Assembly: GCA_033030425.1 (NCBI GenBank)
Contig: JAUFSD010000001.1
Location: 2,542,001-2,606,000 of the forward strand
Direction of reading: 5' to 3'
DNA: 64,000 nt
Source: Verpa conica
Taxonomy: Eukaryota; Ascomycota; Pezizomycetes; Pezizales; Morchellaceae
Both the position numbers and the translations under genes were made by a program. Of this stretch, positions 36,901 to 49,000 are shown in pieces. How positions within the stretch are numbered: position 1 is the stretch's first letter; every line of letters starts with the position of its first letter. The notes beneath the pieces are model-generated. The model was not told the origin of the DNA. It did not search any database and saw only the letters and a program-made list of their open reading frames with translations.

Positions 36901-39240
36901 GCGATTCTGGGGAAATACATACATGGGTGGAGGTATTGTCATACTTCATCTACCTCTTCTGACTCGCCGTTGATTCATATGCGTGCCACCGTGGATCCAG
37001 AGCCTATAGACCTTTGATTTACTTTAGCTATCTTGATAACAATTGCTAAATAGTACGATAGATAACATTCAATAAAAGGAAATCTAGGATGGAGGTTGTT
37101 ATACTCCTATGTGTTTGTTTTCGCACTATAAACTACTGCTCTATGGGCTTGGTGAAACTAGTGTGACTTGCGGGTTATCCTGCCTCATCTGTCTGTCCCG
37201 GCCCAGAATCTAGAAGGGGACTCCCTGCCTTTCCTTTCTCAGGCACAAGAGAAATAAGAAATCCATTACTGAAGCCTACTGGTAGGCGGAACGTTTTATC
37301 GTTCCAATAACCGTATCCCTCTTTGTCTGAAATATGTTTCATTGATAAGCGTATCTGAGCTATGGTCATAGACTAGAATGCCGACTTTTAATTGTGGTAT
37401 GAAGACATCGGGGGGGTTTTTCGCTTGATGAACGTGGGTTGATCATTCCACTGATCGAGTAAGTGTAGGTCTAGATCAGGACTAGGTAGTTGATTTATGT
37501 CAAAGCTGCATATACACTCCATAATAGCTTTTGTTTTCTCCCGGTATGGAAACAATAGCACCCGTAGGTTCTCTTTCGACATCGAAACCTTATATATTTA
37601 TAGCGATCTTGAGGCCGTCCTTTTATTCCTTATAGACTATTGGATGATACTCGGATATTCTTACGGGCATCAGGGCACTGTATATAAGGCGTGGAGGCCG
37701 TAGAAGGGGACTGTGCGAGAAATGGTTTGATAGGTACCAGCACTAGTAGAACAACGTCTGTAAAACTGAGAACTCACAAACTATCAGTAATATTACATGT
37801 AAGTATTTCGATGTATAATAAATACTGGGGAAAAGAAATTATATTACCTGTAATTTTCTGCGATGCTTTGACGCCTGTTGTGGTGAAGCACCGGCTTGGG
37901 CTTGGCTATGCTGTTCTGTACTCAGCTGGGCTGAGTTGTGCTTGGGGAGGGGGGGTTCCCTAATTAAGTACACGAACCCTTAGCTAGGCAGCTAGGGTTA
38001 TACCTGGTATCACTAGACCTAGGCATTTTAGAAGGGCTTTATTAACATTATTCATTTTATTGAGCATGTATTCATTTATACGTTGGACTTGAGCTATATC
38101 TTCTTCCGAGACTCCAATGAGGATTCAAAGCTTTGTGCTGAATTATGTTACCCTAAGACTAGTTTATCTGTGTTGCACAAGGTAGTCTTAATTCGCTTAA
38201 ACAGAAGGGCTGGGTCATGTCTGTTTGGCTGCTGTTATCGTAAACAGCACTTTTCAGTTGTGAGAGTACTTTTGAGATGCATACCAACACGTGCATTTAC
38301 GGGTAGTGCCGGTGGGGAGAACTCCAGCTGCGGGTTTGAGGGGTACTGGTGTTGTAAGTGGGTATCTGCTTGACTGGCTTAGATGCAGCCCACCTGTTGC
38401 CTGCTATGTAGTATTGTTACAAAGTCCTATATTGCTAGCTTAGGTCAGGCAAAAAGCACCCGGTAATGCATTAAGTCTCCTCACCAGTGAATAAGTGTGC
38501 TTTATTAGAGCTATTTCACCAGTAAAGAATCTCTGGTACATGATCGAGACTTGTATTTTCGAGTACTTCTGACCTACCCCGAGCACTCAATAGAAGAATA
38601 AAAATAGCTTAGGATTGGAGGATATTTATGTCTTAACGGCTGTGCTGGCACCTTGGGCGTCCCAAGTTCACTAGTCCTCCACTCTTGTTTAAGCGCCAAG
38701 AGTTTTCGAGGGCCGCGTTTACGCCACTAAGTCTATCACAGGCTTAAGGCTTCGTCTGTGTATTGCTAATTCGGCTTGGGATATCGAGAGTCTACGAGTT
38801 ACCCACTCCGATCCAGCATAGTAAAGTACATGTAGGTATGTCCAGGTACTGTTACAACTTGTATAATCAATTAACCAATTATAGGGACGAGTGCCAAGAG
38901 GTATGACATCACCCATGTAATATAGCGAGCCAAGTATCGCCTAGCTTCCAAGTTCCAGAGATGATTGTCGACCTGATTGCCGACCTGATTGCAACATCGA
39001 CCTGATCGCCCCTCCGTCATTCGATAGCAAGAGAGTGTGGGCAAGTTAAAATAGAGTGATCAATCTACTTGCTGATGACGGCTTTCGCTTAAAAAATAAA
39101 GTGTTCCATGACGCGCAGGGAATGACGTTGAGTGATCTGCTTTCCCCATCGAGACAACAATTCTGGAAATTCCTTGCAGGCCTGTTCCTGTTTTCCAGTA
39201 AAATTCAATGACACGTCCTGAATTGCTCTAGACATTTCTC
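27901..39240. other. 11 kb gene-poor region
   Basis: No supportable gene. The longest open frames (28480-29001, 29417-29839, 31347-31718, 38083-38373) have no motif, no plausible splicing continuation and uneven composition. Visible structure: poly-C/G runs at 28605-28615, 28981-28988, 29267-29277, 33629-33638 and 34634-34643; a degenerate telomere-like C-rich stretch at 30157-30197; a GGGAAA tandem at 33120-33140; an 8-bp palindromic stem CATGCGCC/GGCGCATG at 33965-33982; and a 12-mer tandem at 38969-39009. The region may be decayed mobile DNA, but no terminal repeats or transposase remnants could be identified by eye. Confidence 0.55.
38969..39009. repeat. 12-bp tandem repeat CGACCTGATTGC
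   Basis: Two perfect adjacent copies (38969-38980, 38981-38992) and a third with one mismatch (38998-39009), about 360 bp upstream of the small basic protein gene. Confidence 0.8.
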
Positions 39241-39248
39241 TATAAAAG
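39241..39248 (+). promoter_or_regulatory. Putative TATA box
   Basis: TATAAAAG 127 bp upstream of the ATG at 39368, followed by a C/A-rich leader; a strong-looking core promoter for the small basic protein gene. Confidence 0.6.
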
Positions 39249-39321
39249 ACAAGCTCTTGACCTTTCAAGACAGATCTCCATCACTCCTACTTTACTACTT
39301 GCAAAGCAAATCTCGAAGCCA

Positions 39322-39352
39322 CAAACTACAAACTACAAACTACAAACTACCC
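39322..39352 (+). repeat. 7-bp tandem repeat (ACAAACT) in a 5' leader
   Basis: Four tandem copies of ACAAACT directly upstream of the ATG at 39368, in the presumed 5' UTR. The leader is A/C-rich and unstructured, as in highly translated fungal mRNAs. Confidence 0.75.
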
Positions 39353-39367
39353 CACAAACACATCAAA

Positions 39368-39752
39368 ATGAGAAGCTCCCGCCGCCGCGCTGTCCCTGTG
39401 TCTACCACACGCACAAAACCTTCTTTCTTCTCCCGCATTACTGGCCGTCGTGCCGCACCCCGTGGCAGTACCACAACAACTACAACTACAACTACACGCC
39501 GCCGCCAACGCGCCGCTGCTCCAGTCCATCACCACAAACGCCGCCCTAGCATTGGCGATAAGATCTCAGGCGCGTTGATGAAACTTAAGGGTAGCTTGAC
39601 AAGACGCCCAGGTGTCAAGGTAAGCTCTTCCTTCCACGAGTAATTAATTTGAATAAATTATCTAACACTCCACATAGGCTGCTGGAACAAGAAGAATGCA
39701 CGGTACAGACGGGCGTGGTAGTCATACTACTACTACTACCAGACGTTATTAG
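39368..39752 (+). CDS. Small basic fungal protein (conserved C-terminal block)
   Basis: Two exons, 39368-39619 and 39678-39752, give 108 aa in phase. The protein is very basic (Arg/His/Lys-rich) with a Thr run near residues 36-44. The second half is the likely conserved part: PSIGDKISGALMKLKGSLTRRPG followed, across the intron, by AAGTRRMHGTDGRGS and a Thr-rich tail ending RRY. I recall similar small proteins in many ascomycetes, probably stress-related, but cannot name a defined function. Without splicing the frame would end VSSSFHE and lose the conserved block. It has a good TATA box and an A/C-rich leader, so it is probably well expressed. No signal peptide or TM segment is seen. Confidence 0.8.
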
Positions 39753-40869
39753 GTGCCGAGGCGTGCTGTCTTATAAGATAGAGGGTTAATTTTTTAAGGG
39801 ATATTTCTCGTAATTACAGACGGCCGATCGAGCCAATACATACTTTTGTTTCTTTATCTCTTATGTAATATTATGCATATGTATCACTAGTGTTTTCTTT
39901 ATTTCTGTATGAATAGCAGCTTGTACGAGTACCTTACCGTTACGAACAAAGTTAGACCTTTTGCCTGGCTAGACCTTAGTTTCTCCGTGACTGCCACCCC
40001 TACTGTAGCGATAAGTTTAGATAGGGTGTGCCTGCATGCGACCTTCTAGTATATTTACTAGAATATAAGGTTGAATAAGGTCCTGAATTTTTTTTATTGG
40101 GCTAGTAAGCTTAGGTAGTTATTGGTGAGGATTTTAGTAGTAGGGTTGGGCCACTAGACCCCTGTCAGTAGACCCTGGACTCTCAATCTTTTTTTGCCGT
40201 ACGCTGTATTATAGTTGCTATTCCGGGTTAGGGGTGTTCATGAAGCAAGTCTCAACTGATGGAGCATGAATCAGGCATGGCTTAGTTTATCACGAAAACA
40301 AAAGGGTAAAGAGTAAGGCTACATGATATATTGATGTTGTAAGGGAGACTGTGACCCAACAAACCACCCTACTTATATATGGTTGTTTTGGATTATATAG
40401 TACTCGTTTGGTCCCTCCTCTAGACATTGGTTGCTATGTGAATCCGCGGTTATTTTTGTCCCCCTACAATACTATCATACTTATTCTGGATAGGGAAGAT
40501 GAGAAGATTTTGGCTAGATTTTTATCTTGCGTGTAAATTCTTAATTCGACTTGGATATATACTCGGGGCAGGCAATAAGTACCAGACAATGCAAGTCTTA
40601 CTCTCACCAACCAATATGTATACTTACTCGCTAAAGGCAATTACCTCCAATAAAGAACCCATACTCGAGACTTGCATTATCCGGTACTTATGGCCTGCCC
40701 CGAGTATGAACTGCGGTGTTTCCCGTTATCTGAGACCTGTCTCACATGTACGGGACACGTATGTACACTGTCCTCAGCTTCCGTGGCTTTAGCCTCGAAT
40801 AGTCACCTCATGAACACGCTCCCTTAGAGATAGAAGAATAAAATTGAAGGTCAACACCATGTTAGATAA
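39753..40869. other. Intergenic region with a long hairpin
   Basis: No gene seen. AT-rich spacer between the 3' ends of the small basic protein gene (+) and the P450 gene (-). Its main feature is the 40-bp inverted repeat at 40559-40707. Confidence 0.6.
40559..40707. repeat. Hairpin: 40-bp inverted repeat with 69-nt loop
   Basis: Arm 1 (40559-40598, starting ATACTCGGGGCAGGC) and arm 2 (40668-40707, ending GCCTGCCCCGAGTAT) are reverse complements with three mismatches over 40 positions. Transcription through it would give a long stem-loop. It could be a small foldback/MITE-type element or an RNA hairpin. The terminal bases show no clear target-site duplication. Confidence 0.85.
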
Positions 40870-42819
40870 TCAAGAGCTCCTCAGCTCCAACTTTAGAACC
40901 AGCTCCCCAGACTTCATAGATCTCAACCAGAACTCCGTAATCTCCATATCGGTTTCAGGAGCTGCTGAAACAGTATAGTTTCTGAACAGCAAAGCCAACA
41001 TCATCTGCATTTCCATCATCGCAAGACTATCTTTCGTTAATACAACACTCACCTATATTTCTCGATCGGGTGACATACTTCTCGCCAATACAGATCCTTG
41101 GGCCTGACCCAAACACAGTCCACAGTACCCTCATCTCACCTGTCTCTTCTTTCCATCTCTCCGGTCTAAACTCCAACGGCTCTGGAAAAACATCTGGGTC
41201 GTGAGTTGCGGTATGGGTCTGTGCAAAGATATCCAACTATTCCCCCGTCAATTAACCAACCTTTATTAAACCCTTAAGAGTTATAATTATACCTTTTCGG
41301 GAATATAGAACCCATTTATTGTCGCACCTCCTTTGGGAACAACCCTCAACGCCGGACCTGGAGCCAAAGAGTGTCTTCTCATACCCTCTTTAATACACCA
41401 CCTCAAGTACTTACATTCGCTCTCCAACTTCCTATAGTCCATAGTGTCGAATATCTTATACTCTCCCTCCGGGAACACTCTGTTGAGCTCTTCAACTAGT
41501 TTCCTGTGGACCTCGGGGTGTTTGAGAATCTCGCATGAGATGAAAGCTGTGCTGTTGCCGGTTGTGTCAGTCCCGGCAAACATATTCGCTAATGCCTCGC
41601 TTTCAACCGTTACTTTAGGAAGTCCCTGGGCTAGGAGCTGTCCTAGTACATCTTTGCGCACTACGCTGGGGTTGGCTTTGCTATTTTCAATGTAGAGGGT
41701 TGCGGAGTTGATTGTAAGCTACTAGGTGTTAGTATGATAGTAATGAGGGAGGGGGGGAGGGGGGGATGTACATTACAGAATTCTTCCAAGGCACGGACCC
41801 AGTCGAGACGTTTCCATGGAATTTTCTTGACTGCCTTATATATAACGTCGCCGAAATTGACCTGGACAAGGTTGGCCGACATAAGGTTGTCAAGAAGTTT
41901 CATCTGGTGGTCAGGATCTTCGCTGCCTTTGTAGAAGCCCCCGAACGCTGCTTCGGCTGTTTTGTATAAGTCTTGTGATTGACGAAAGTAGGAGCTGGAG
42001 GATATATATACTAATGACATCCAGCGCCAGTGCCCTGAAACATTTTACCATGGTCACTATTCCCGTGGGCGACGCTTTTCTAAGCGTCTCCAACTTATCC
42101 ATATAGTTTTTAAAACACCTATAACACATCAGCGCCCAATCCGCCCCTACACACTATTCCTATAACTTACTTCTGGTACGTATCTTGCATGCTAAGTATA
42201 CTTCCTTTCGAAAAGACATTCCCGTACTGTCGTCGTCTCTGGAGTGAATCGGATGGTAGATGGAAGCTCGCGATGTTGTCTGCGGTGCGTTGGAGGTTGA
42301 ACATTGCTGTCACGGCAGGGTCCCGCGGGAAGGGCTTTTGTAAACCTGTCCCATAAACCTTTTTAATACCTTCGGGCCCCGAGACGCCAATACAACGAGG
42401 ACCAATCCTAATGAGTGTTAGAGGGAGTGGGGGGTCTAAATAGGATTGGGTGTACTATACCGGAGAGTGTTGCCGTATTTTTGGTGGAGGGAGTGGATAT
42501 AGAGAGCTCTGTCGCCGGATACAAGGTGGTCTACATATTAAATACTCATTAACACGTACTCATCTTTAACAGAATTATACTCTCTCCCCGGAGTAAAACA
42601 TCTGGTTAAGACCAGGGGGAACTTACAATAGTCAGGTATCTGCGTGTAGTGGCTCCACCACGGTCCCGGAATGTGTCTCAATGGACCTAAAAACCTACAC
42701 TTGACTACATAGCCCAGTGCTAGTGTCACAAATAATAGTAGAATGTTAAATGGTGTGGCATATTGTATTAAAAATGTTGTAAAGGTTGCCATTAACTCTC
42801 CGTTTGTTTCTAACACCAT
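40870..42819 (-). CDS. Cytochrome P450 monooxygenase (probable frameshift)
   Basis: Seven exons on the minus strand: 42819-42627, 42530-42461, 42407-42171, 42118-41772, 41718-41293, 41236-41079, 41026-40870; about 528 aa. An N-terminal membrane anchor (FNILLLFVTLALGYVV) is followed by GPLRHIPGPWWS. The I-helix is FAGTDTTGNS, ExxR lies in CIKEGMRRHSL, the PERF-like motif is FRPERW, and the haem loop FGSGPRICIGE continues over the last intron as NLAMMEMQMM. This is an ER-anchored haem monooxygenase; substrate unknown. All junctions keep phase except inside exon 4, where the frame breaks near 42001-42010 at a (TA)n run. Upstream reads CFRALALDVIS and downstream SSSSYFRQSQDLYKTAEAAF in another frame. 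A 40-nt intron could bridge it but would remove a normally present segment, so a lost TA unit or a sequence error is more likely. Confidence 0.85.
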
Positions 42820-44183
42820 TGTAAAGCTCTTTTACAGGTGTCGAGCTAGTGACAAGCTTCGAAAGGGAATGTGTAGAAAGTCAAACCAATCAACCGGGAA
42901 AAGAGGGAGGGAAGGGTTATCTATAGTATCTCAGGGCTAGTCGGAGTAGGGATATTAATATCCTGGTGGATTTGTGATATCCGTATATAATAAATACTAG
43001 CGTTGTATGCATATATTTGCTCCTCTATTCCTACATGTAGCTCTACTGCCACTTGAGTAGTTACTTTATAACACCCACAGATCAGCTAGTATTGGTATCC
43101 ACATGGGGTGTTTATTGGCCCTCTTCCTCGCCTAACTTATGACTCTAGACTTTTCAGATATGGGGGAGGTCTGTGTGTGTGCATTGCGCTTTCCCTGAGT
43201 AGTTGGTACATGCAGTAGAATACTTCTAGACGCGGTAACCCGCTGGCACGGACGTGTGGAGGGGGTTGAGTGGAGAGATTTAAAAGACATCCAATCTAAA
43301 CCCTGGAGGGGACTTTACCTAGTTCGTGGCTGGGGGGAATGAAAGCTTGAAGGGGATTATTATTTATGGAATTGAGGGGGTTTCTAGTGGTCAATTAATT
43401 GATAACATGTTCATCCGATTGTGACAGGGCACAACGTGGTGGAATTCAAGGATCAGGGGAATTATACCCGAAAACTTGGTTGAGCACGATCGATTAAAGC
43501 ACGACACACATGGGATGGCCGGGACTCAGGCATTTCCGGAGTACGGTAACACGGAGTGCTATATCTCCGCCTTGAATAAATAAAATCCATTCGTCCTGCT
43601 AGGGAATGAATTCTGGAATTGGCCAACGACACAGAAGCAGCATGGGAGTGACTTGATGCCTTCGTGATGGTATGATGGTATGTGCTCTACTCCACACTCT
43701 GAGACCACCCCCTCGCTCACCGTCCGGGAGACGTGATTGCACCTGCATCAAAGTACTTGTTACAGCTGTCATGCATGAAGAGGCACATATCGATGGAATG
43801 TGTCTCTTGAGCACACGACTTTATACGGATACATAGGCATGTAGATATTCTGCTCTATTCTGATCTATGTTATTGATGCATAGGTACTAATCCCCGGTTA
43901 CTATCCAGCCATCAAACCCAGAGAGAGGACACCTAACCCTATCCATGGATCTGATAAGATTGCCTGATAAGATAACAACCATCACCAGAACTCAACAACA
44001 GCCACTCACCCGTTATCGTGGCCGACGACAACCGAATGTCAACCGAGATTCCGGAATCGCTTTAGTATCACAACCAAGCACTCGATGGTACTCCGGCAAC
44101 AAACAACTCCCACACCACGGGGAATGAGGAGAGAGATACAATCAACGTCGATCTAGTCCCACTCAGATATACTAGCAATAGTC
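42820..44183. other. Divergent intergenic region
   Basis: No gene seen. It holds the promoters of the P450 gene (-) and the malonyl transferase gene (+). The frame 43945-44127 upstream of the transferase is probably leader or promoter DNA. Confidence 0.55.
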
Positions 44184-45374
44184 ATGAAAGCTCTACACCC
44201 CCCAACACGGCTAATACCTCTCCTCTCAAAGAGACCTAGGCCCACACGACCCTGTCTTTCCCGATATCTTTCAAATGTTGCTGTCTCTCAAAGGCCAAAA
44301 ACAGCCCTATTCTTTCCTGGTATGTGCTATAATTTCTGGGCTTTAGCTTCCTATTCTTGATATACGCTTCTCAAATCCCATAGCTAATACAATGACTCAG
44401 GCCAGGGCACCCAAAAACCCGGTATGCTGACACCCCTCATCTCTGCATTCCCCCGCACTCTTGCACCTCTTCTTGAGGTCCTCGACGCTACTTGCCCGGG
44501 TCTACGTCAAACCATCGCATCCGGCCCATGTATTGACCTCACCCACACGCCCAACGCTCAACCAGCCATCCTCATCACCTCAGTCGCCATCCTCCGCGTA
44601 TTGGAACAAGACTTTGGCCTGAAGACAGCAAACTTTGACCATCTTCTCGGCCACTCCCTCGGCGAGTTTTCTGCACTTGTAGCAGCGGACGTTATATCCC
44701 TCGAGGATGCACTGATACTCGTGCGACGGCGTGGAGAGGCAATGGCCAAGTGTGCAGATGCCATACCCGGAGAACTAGGAATGTGGGCTATTATGGTAGA
44801 TCCCAGCTTGATGGATGGTTTAATGAAGCGGGTGGACGATTTTCTTCACTCGGAGATTCTTCCGGACGATGAGTTTCTCGGCATTGCAAATATCAACTCT
44901 TCAACGCAGATTGTGCTCTCCGGTCATGTTCGTGCGATACAGGCTTTTCTTTGCCACTTGCGGAAGTTTAGAGGGAATGATCCTCGCGCAATACGGTTGA
45001 ACGTGAGTGCACCGTTTCATTCGCATATCATGCACCCGGCTGCCAAAGTTGTCAAGGACCTTCTTGACGAGATGGAAATACGTCCAGGAGTGGGAAAGGT
45101 GGTGGCTAATGCGACTGGGAGGCCGTATGAGGGAGTCGAAGAGATGAAGCGGCATTTGGCAGCGCAGGCGGTAGAGACGGTGCAGTGGAAGGATAGTATT
45201 GGGTATTTGGAGAGAGAGAAAGGGGTGGAGAGATGGGTGGGAATTGGACCGGGGAAGGTGGGGAAGAATTTAGTGGGGAGGGAGGTGAAGGGGGGGCCAC
45301 CGAGTGTTTTATGCGCGACGGGGTTGGATATTAAGGAGATGGAAGAGGTTGTGAGGGCGTTGGAGGATTTGTGA
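44184..45374 (+). CDS. Mitochondrial malonyl-CoA:ACP transacylase
   Basis: Two exons, 44184-44319 and 44401-45374, join in phase to 369 aa. The enzyme moves malonyl from CoA to acyl carrier protein in mitochondrial type II fatty-acid synthesis (yeast Mct1, bacterial FabD), which supports lipoate supply. The first ~38 residues are rich in Arg/Leu/Ser/Pro without acids, a matrix-targeting presequence. The core starts FFPGQGTQKPGM with the oxyanion Gln; the intron splits the Gly codon of PGQG. The nucleophile Ser131 lies in GHSLGEFSAL, the substrate-binding Arg in LILVRRRGEAM and the catalytic His in VSAPFHSHIM. A standalone FabD fold of this length, with a presequence and no PKS domains nearby, argues for the mitochondrial enzyme rather than a polyketide synthase fragment. 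Confidence 0.95.
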
Positions 45375-46031
45375 ATTCCCCCCCCCCCTTTTTTTTTACT
45401 TTTTCCTTCCCTTTTCCCTTCCTTTTCTTCCAAAAAAACTGTGTTCTGTAATGGATACTTGTATACTTGCTTGGGTGGTTTTTTTTTACTAGCGGGTTGT
45501 GTTTGTTTCGCAGGAGTCGTGTACCCCAGGCTTTTTTTTGCTTTGGGCGTTTTTTAGGACTTAGAGCATGAGGTATTATAATTCAGTAAGGACTTTTATT
45601 CTATTCTGGCTGGTGTATTTAGGTGTAAGTATATGTATCTAAGCAGATAGCTACAAATACATGTATGTATCCTCATCATATTATACATACATACATGTAT
45701 ACACCATACATCATACTACATGCAGCTATTTATCCCAGAAAACCCTAACCCTGTCCCGCAGCATCTCATCATTTCTACTCATCTCATCATGGAGTCAAAA
45801 GGGCCGAGAAGAGACAAGATACATCTACATGTACATGCAGGTAATCCCCCATAACCTCCCTCACAATCCCATTGTCGGTGGCATACAGCCCTGCCCTGCC
45901 TCCTGTCCCCCCTGTCTCCAAAAAGCAAATCACCCACCCACTACAGGAAAGCTACAGAGCACAGTAGGTAGATCAGAGCAGAGCTCCAGTACTTGGTGAA
46001 AGCTCCTCCTTCACACACACGCACACGTCCC
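45375..46031. other. Intergenic region with microsatellites
   Basis: No gene seen. Poly-C/poly-T at 45380-45398, ACATGTATGTA-type simple sequence at 45655-45725, and AACCCTAACCCT (two telomere-type units) at 45741-45752. It probably carries the promoter of the F-box gene. Confidence 0.55.
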
Positions 46032-49000
46032 ATGTTCCACTACAACCACACGTACCACAACGCGCCTCCACCTCCAAACGCTCCACGCCAGATACCATAT
46101 GTATCAACAACGCTGAAAATGCTCTACGACGAAATCCCCCCACGTATCCATTTCTGCGCCATGTGCGGCGGTCCGCTGTGTGCGGACGTAGATGTGAATG
46201 TGGACCAATGCCTGAAAGATCAGATCGCCGAGAAGAAGAACTGGGAGAGTGGAGGTATCGGGGACAGCAAGGTATGGCTTCTACGGTCACTATGGGGGGA
46301 AAGGGGGGAAAGGGGGGGAAGGTGGAGGGTAGAAGGGGGGAGGGAAGAGGATACAAGAGCTGATGCAGAAAAAAATAAAAAATGTCCACAGTGGTTCGAG
46401 AGGTTCCGAGGCATCGTGGTAAAGAATCATACAGACTGGGGCTTCGGCTCACCATCAGATAGCGACAACGAATCTATTGGCTTGTTTTCGGATGACGGGG
46501 ACGATATAGGTAGTGAGGATGCTGTGATGGTTCCCACCGGGAACGACGACACGAGCAGTCCTTCGCTCTCCGGCTCGCCTGCACCTGATCCTCCGCGGAG
46601 GTCACGGTCATCTCGTAATTTCAACGGGACCTCGACTCGTCTCACCGGTGTAGGGTATGTCTCCGAGTCGGAGTCAGAGTTTGGTGTTCTGCCCCACTTG
46701 TTCACTGCGCAAATATCACCAGATAATGATGATGGTAGTGAGGAGGAGTATCAGTTCTACACCGCGGTAAACGATAACGCCGAGAGAGGCATAGAGATGA
46801 TACCAGCCCATGAGCACTGCTGGGAGGAGTTTATGAAAGCGGTGCGCTACTGGTGTGAGGATGCAGGGGTAAAGCTGAGTGAGGCAGGGAGGTGGTGGAT
46901 TACGAGTGATGTTGTGTGGAGATTTTTTACAGTGGGCTATTGGGATAGTGCTGTTGATGAACGGTTACAGATGGTGAGGTGGGCTTATGGCAGGAGGATT
47001 GTAGAGAATCACGAGAAGGGGAGGTGGGAGGTTAGAAAGGGTGAAGGCGTAAGTTCCACTGGAGGGGGGGAGAATTTTATGTTTTATGCTACTAACTGAA
47101 TACTGGAGTATCATAGTGGTGGTTAAGTGAACCCTCCGAACGAAGCATTTGGCAGATACTTGCAAACCCTCCACTCCTTGCAACACTCCCTACCCATCCT
47201 ACAGCCCCTTCATCCCAGCTTACCCCCTCCTCCTGCCCTCCTTCCCTCACTTCACCAATCCACTACCCACCTTCCTCTAATGACATCTTCAATACACTCC
47301 CCGCCGACATCGCGCTCCATATCTTCACTTTCCTCCCCTCGTCTGACATCCGCAATCTCCGCATCTCCTCACGTCCTATGTCTACCGTGCACATCCCCCA
47401 GTCCCTCTTCCGTCGCATCCTCCACACCGAGTACCGCTTCTTCTCAAACAGTGTCCTCACAAACTTCCTCGCAGACCCCCAGCAGCGGTACAAAATCGAC
47501 TGGAGAGCCGTCTTAGTACTGTTTAATCAGGCACTTGCAATACCCGGGCCACTGAAAAACCAACAACGGATTTACAGGATAATAGAGCGGCTGACCGAGG
47601 AGCTCTGTGAGACTGCGCCAAGAACTCTAAAGGAGCTGAAGAAAAGTAAAGTTGATTGGGAGAAGTTTACATTTACGCTTCATGATGGGGGCTTAATTAG
47701 GGGGTACGACGTTAATGGTGCGACGGCGGAGACAGTTCTGTTTGGGGATGACGATATATGCAGAATTAGGGTATATCTTAATCCAGGCACAGGGCGGATG
47801 ACGGGACTTTCTTTCCTTGGTGCTAAAAGTCGTACTGAGCGCCGATTTGGGCTTGCTTTTGGGGATCAAAGAGACATCACAGACTTTGAGAAGATCCTCG
47901 GGTTCATAGTAGCTCTAGGCACCGGGAGCCGGATAATGGGGATCCAATTCCTACTCATGATTGACGGCACCACGGTTAGAACTGAGTATTTCGGTCTACC
48001 ACCGGACCTTGAGAGTGGGGAGACAGGTACTGGCTACTACAAACTTGTGATCCCACGTATGTTCCGTCAAGAACATCTCGTTGGTATCACAGGCCTATGC
48101 GACCAACACGGAATCCGTGCAATTGGGCTCCTCGCACCTCTAAAGGTTCTCCAAGATGAATACCTACCCCTCGGTGACCCCATCACTGGAATTCCCTCTT
48201 CATCCTCTGCAGTTGTTGTAGATCCCGAAATGGACCGTAATTACACCGGCGGTGATGACGATCATAAACCCGTTACCGGACCATGGCGCACTCTCGACGT
48301 ACCAGAGGGATTTATAACGAGTGTAGGTAGTGACTGCGATGTTGCGTTTGCTGGAAGGGTAGCGGGAGATGTGGTTACGTTTGAAGGCGTGGTGAGTGTG
48401 AGTGGATGGTGGGATGATGGTGGATTAAGAGGTTTGGCGTTTGAGCGGCGGGGGGGAGAGGAGATTAGGGTAGGGGAACAGGCTGGAGAGTATCAGGAGC
48501 GGCTTGTACTAGATTGGGAGGAAAATGAAGTGATAGAGGGGGTTATAGTTACGGGGGGCTTGAGGGAGGGGGCTACGGCAGTGGCGGTGAGTGATTTCCT
48601 GTGGTCTGCTTTCATCCCGCTTTCTAGGCCTCAGAGAACCCTAACCCTGGTGCCAAAATTGATATTTATTTAAGGAACTATGACACTAAATTATCCCTAA
48701 TCTATAGTTTGTAACCAACCTTGGTCGCTGTAGCGAGTTCTTCGGCACAAAATTCGTCGGTTGCCCAACCCATTTTGTCCCTAGCCGTGGGCCTTTAGTT
48801 CGTGTAGACGACCGGGTAGTCAGTGCTCTCCATTATGCTTATTCTATCACCAAGAAGCGCTTCACCCGCCTTGGAGTTGTTGCAGTGATTCCTCTGGAGG
48901 TTCAGACGGTTGCCCTCAACGATAAAGGCAAAGGGAAAGAAATAATTAAACCTCCAGCAACGGCAGTACATGAAGAGCTCATGCTAAAATCTGCGCAAAC

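Noticed and set aside
45017..45433. 138-aa frame antisense to the malonyl transferase
   Set aside because: Shadow of a gene with clear motifs on the plus strand.
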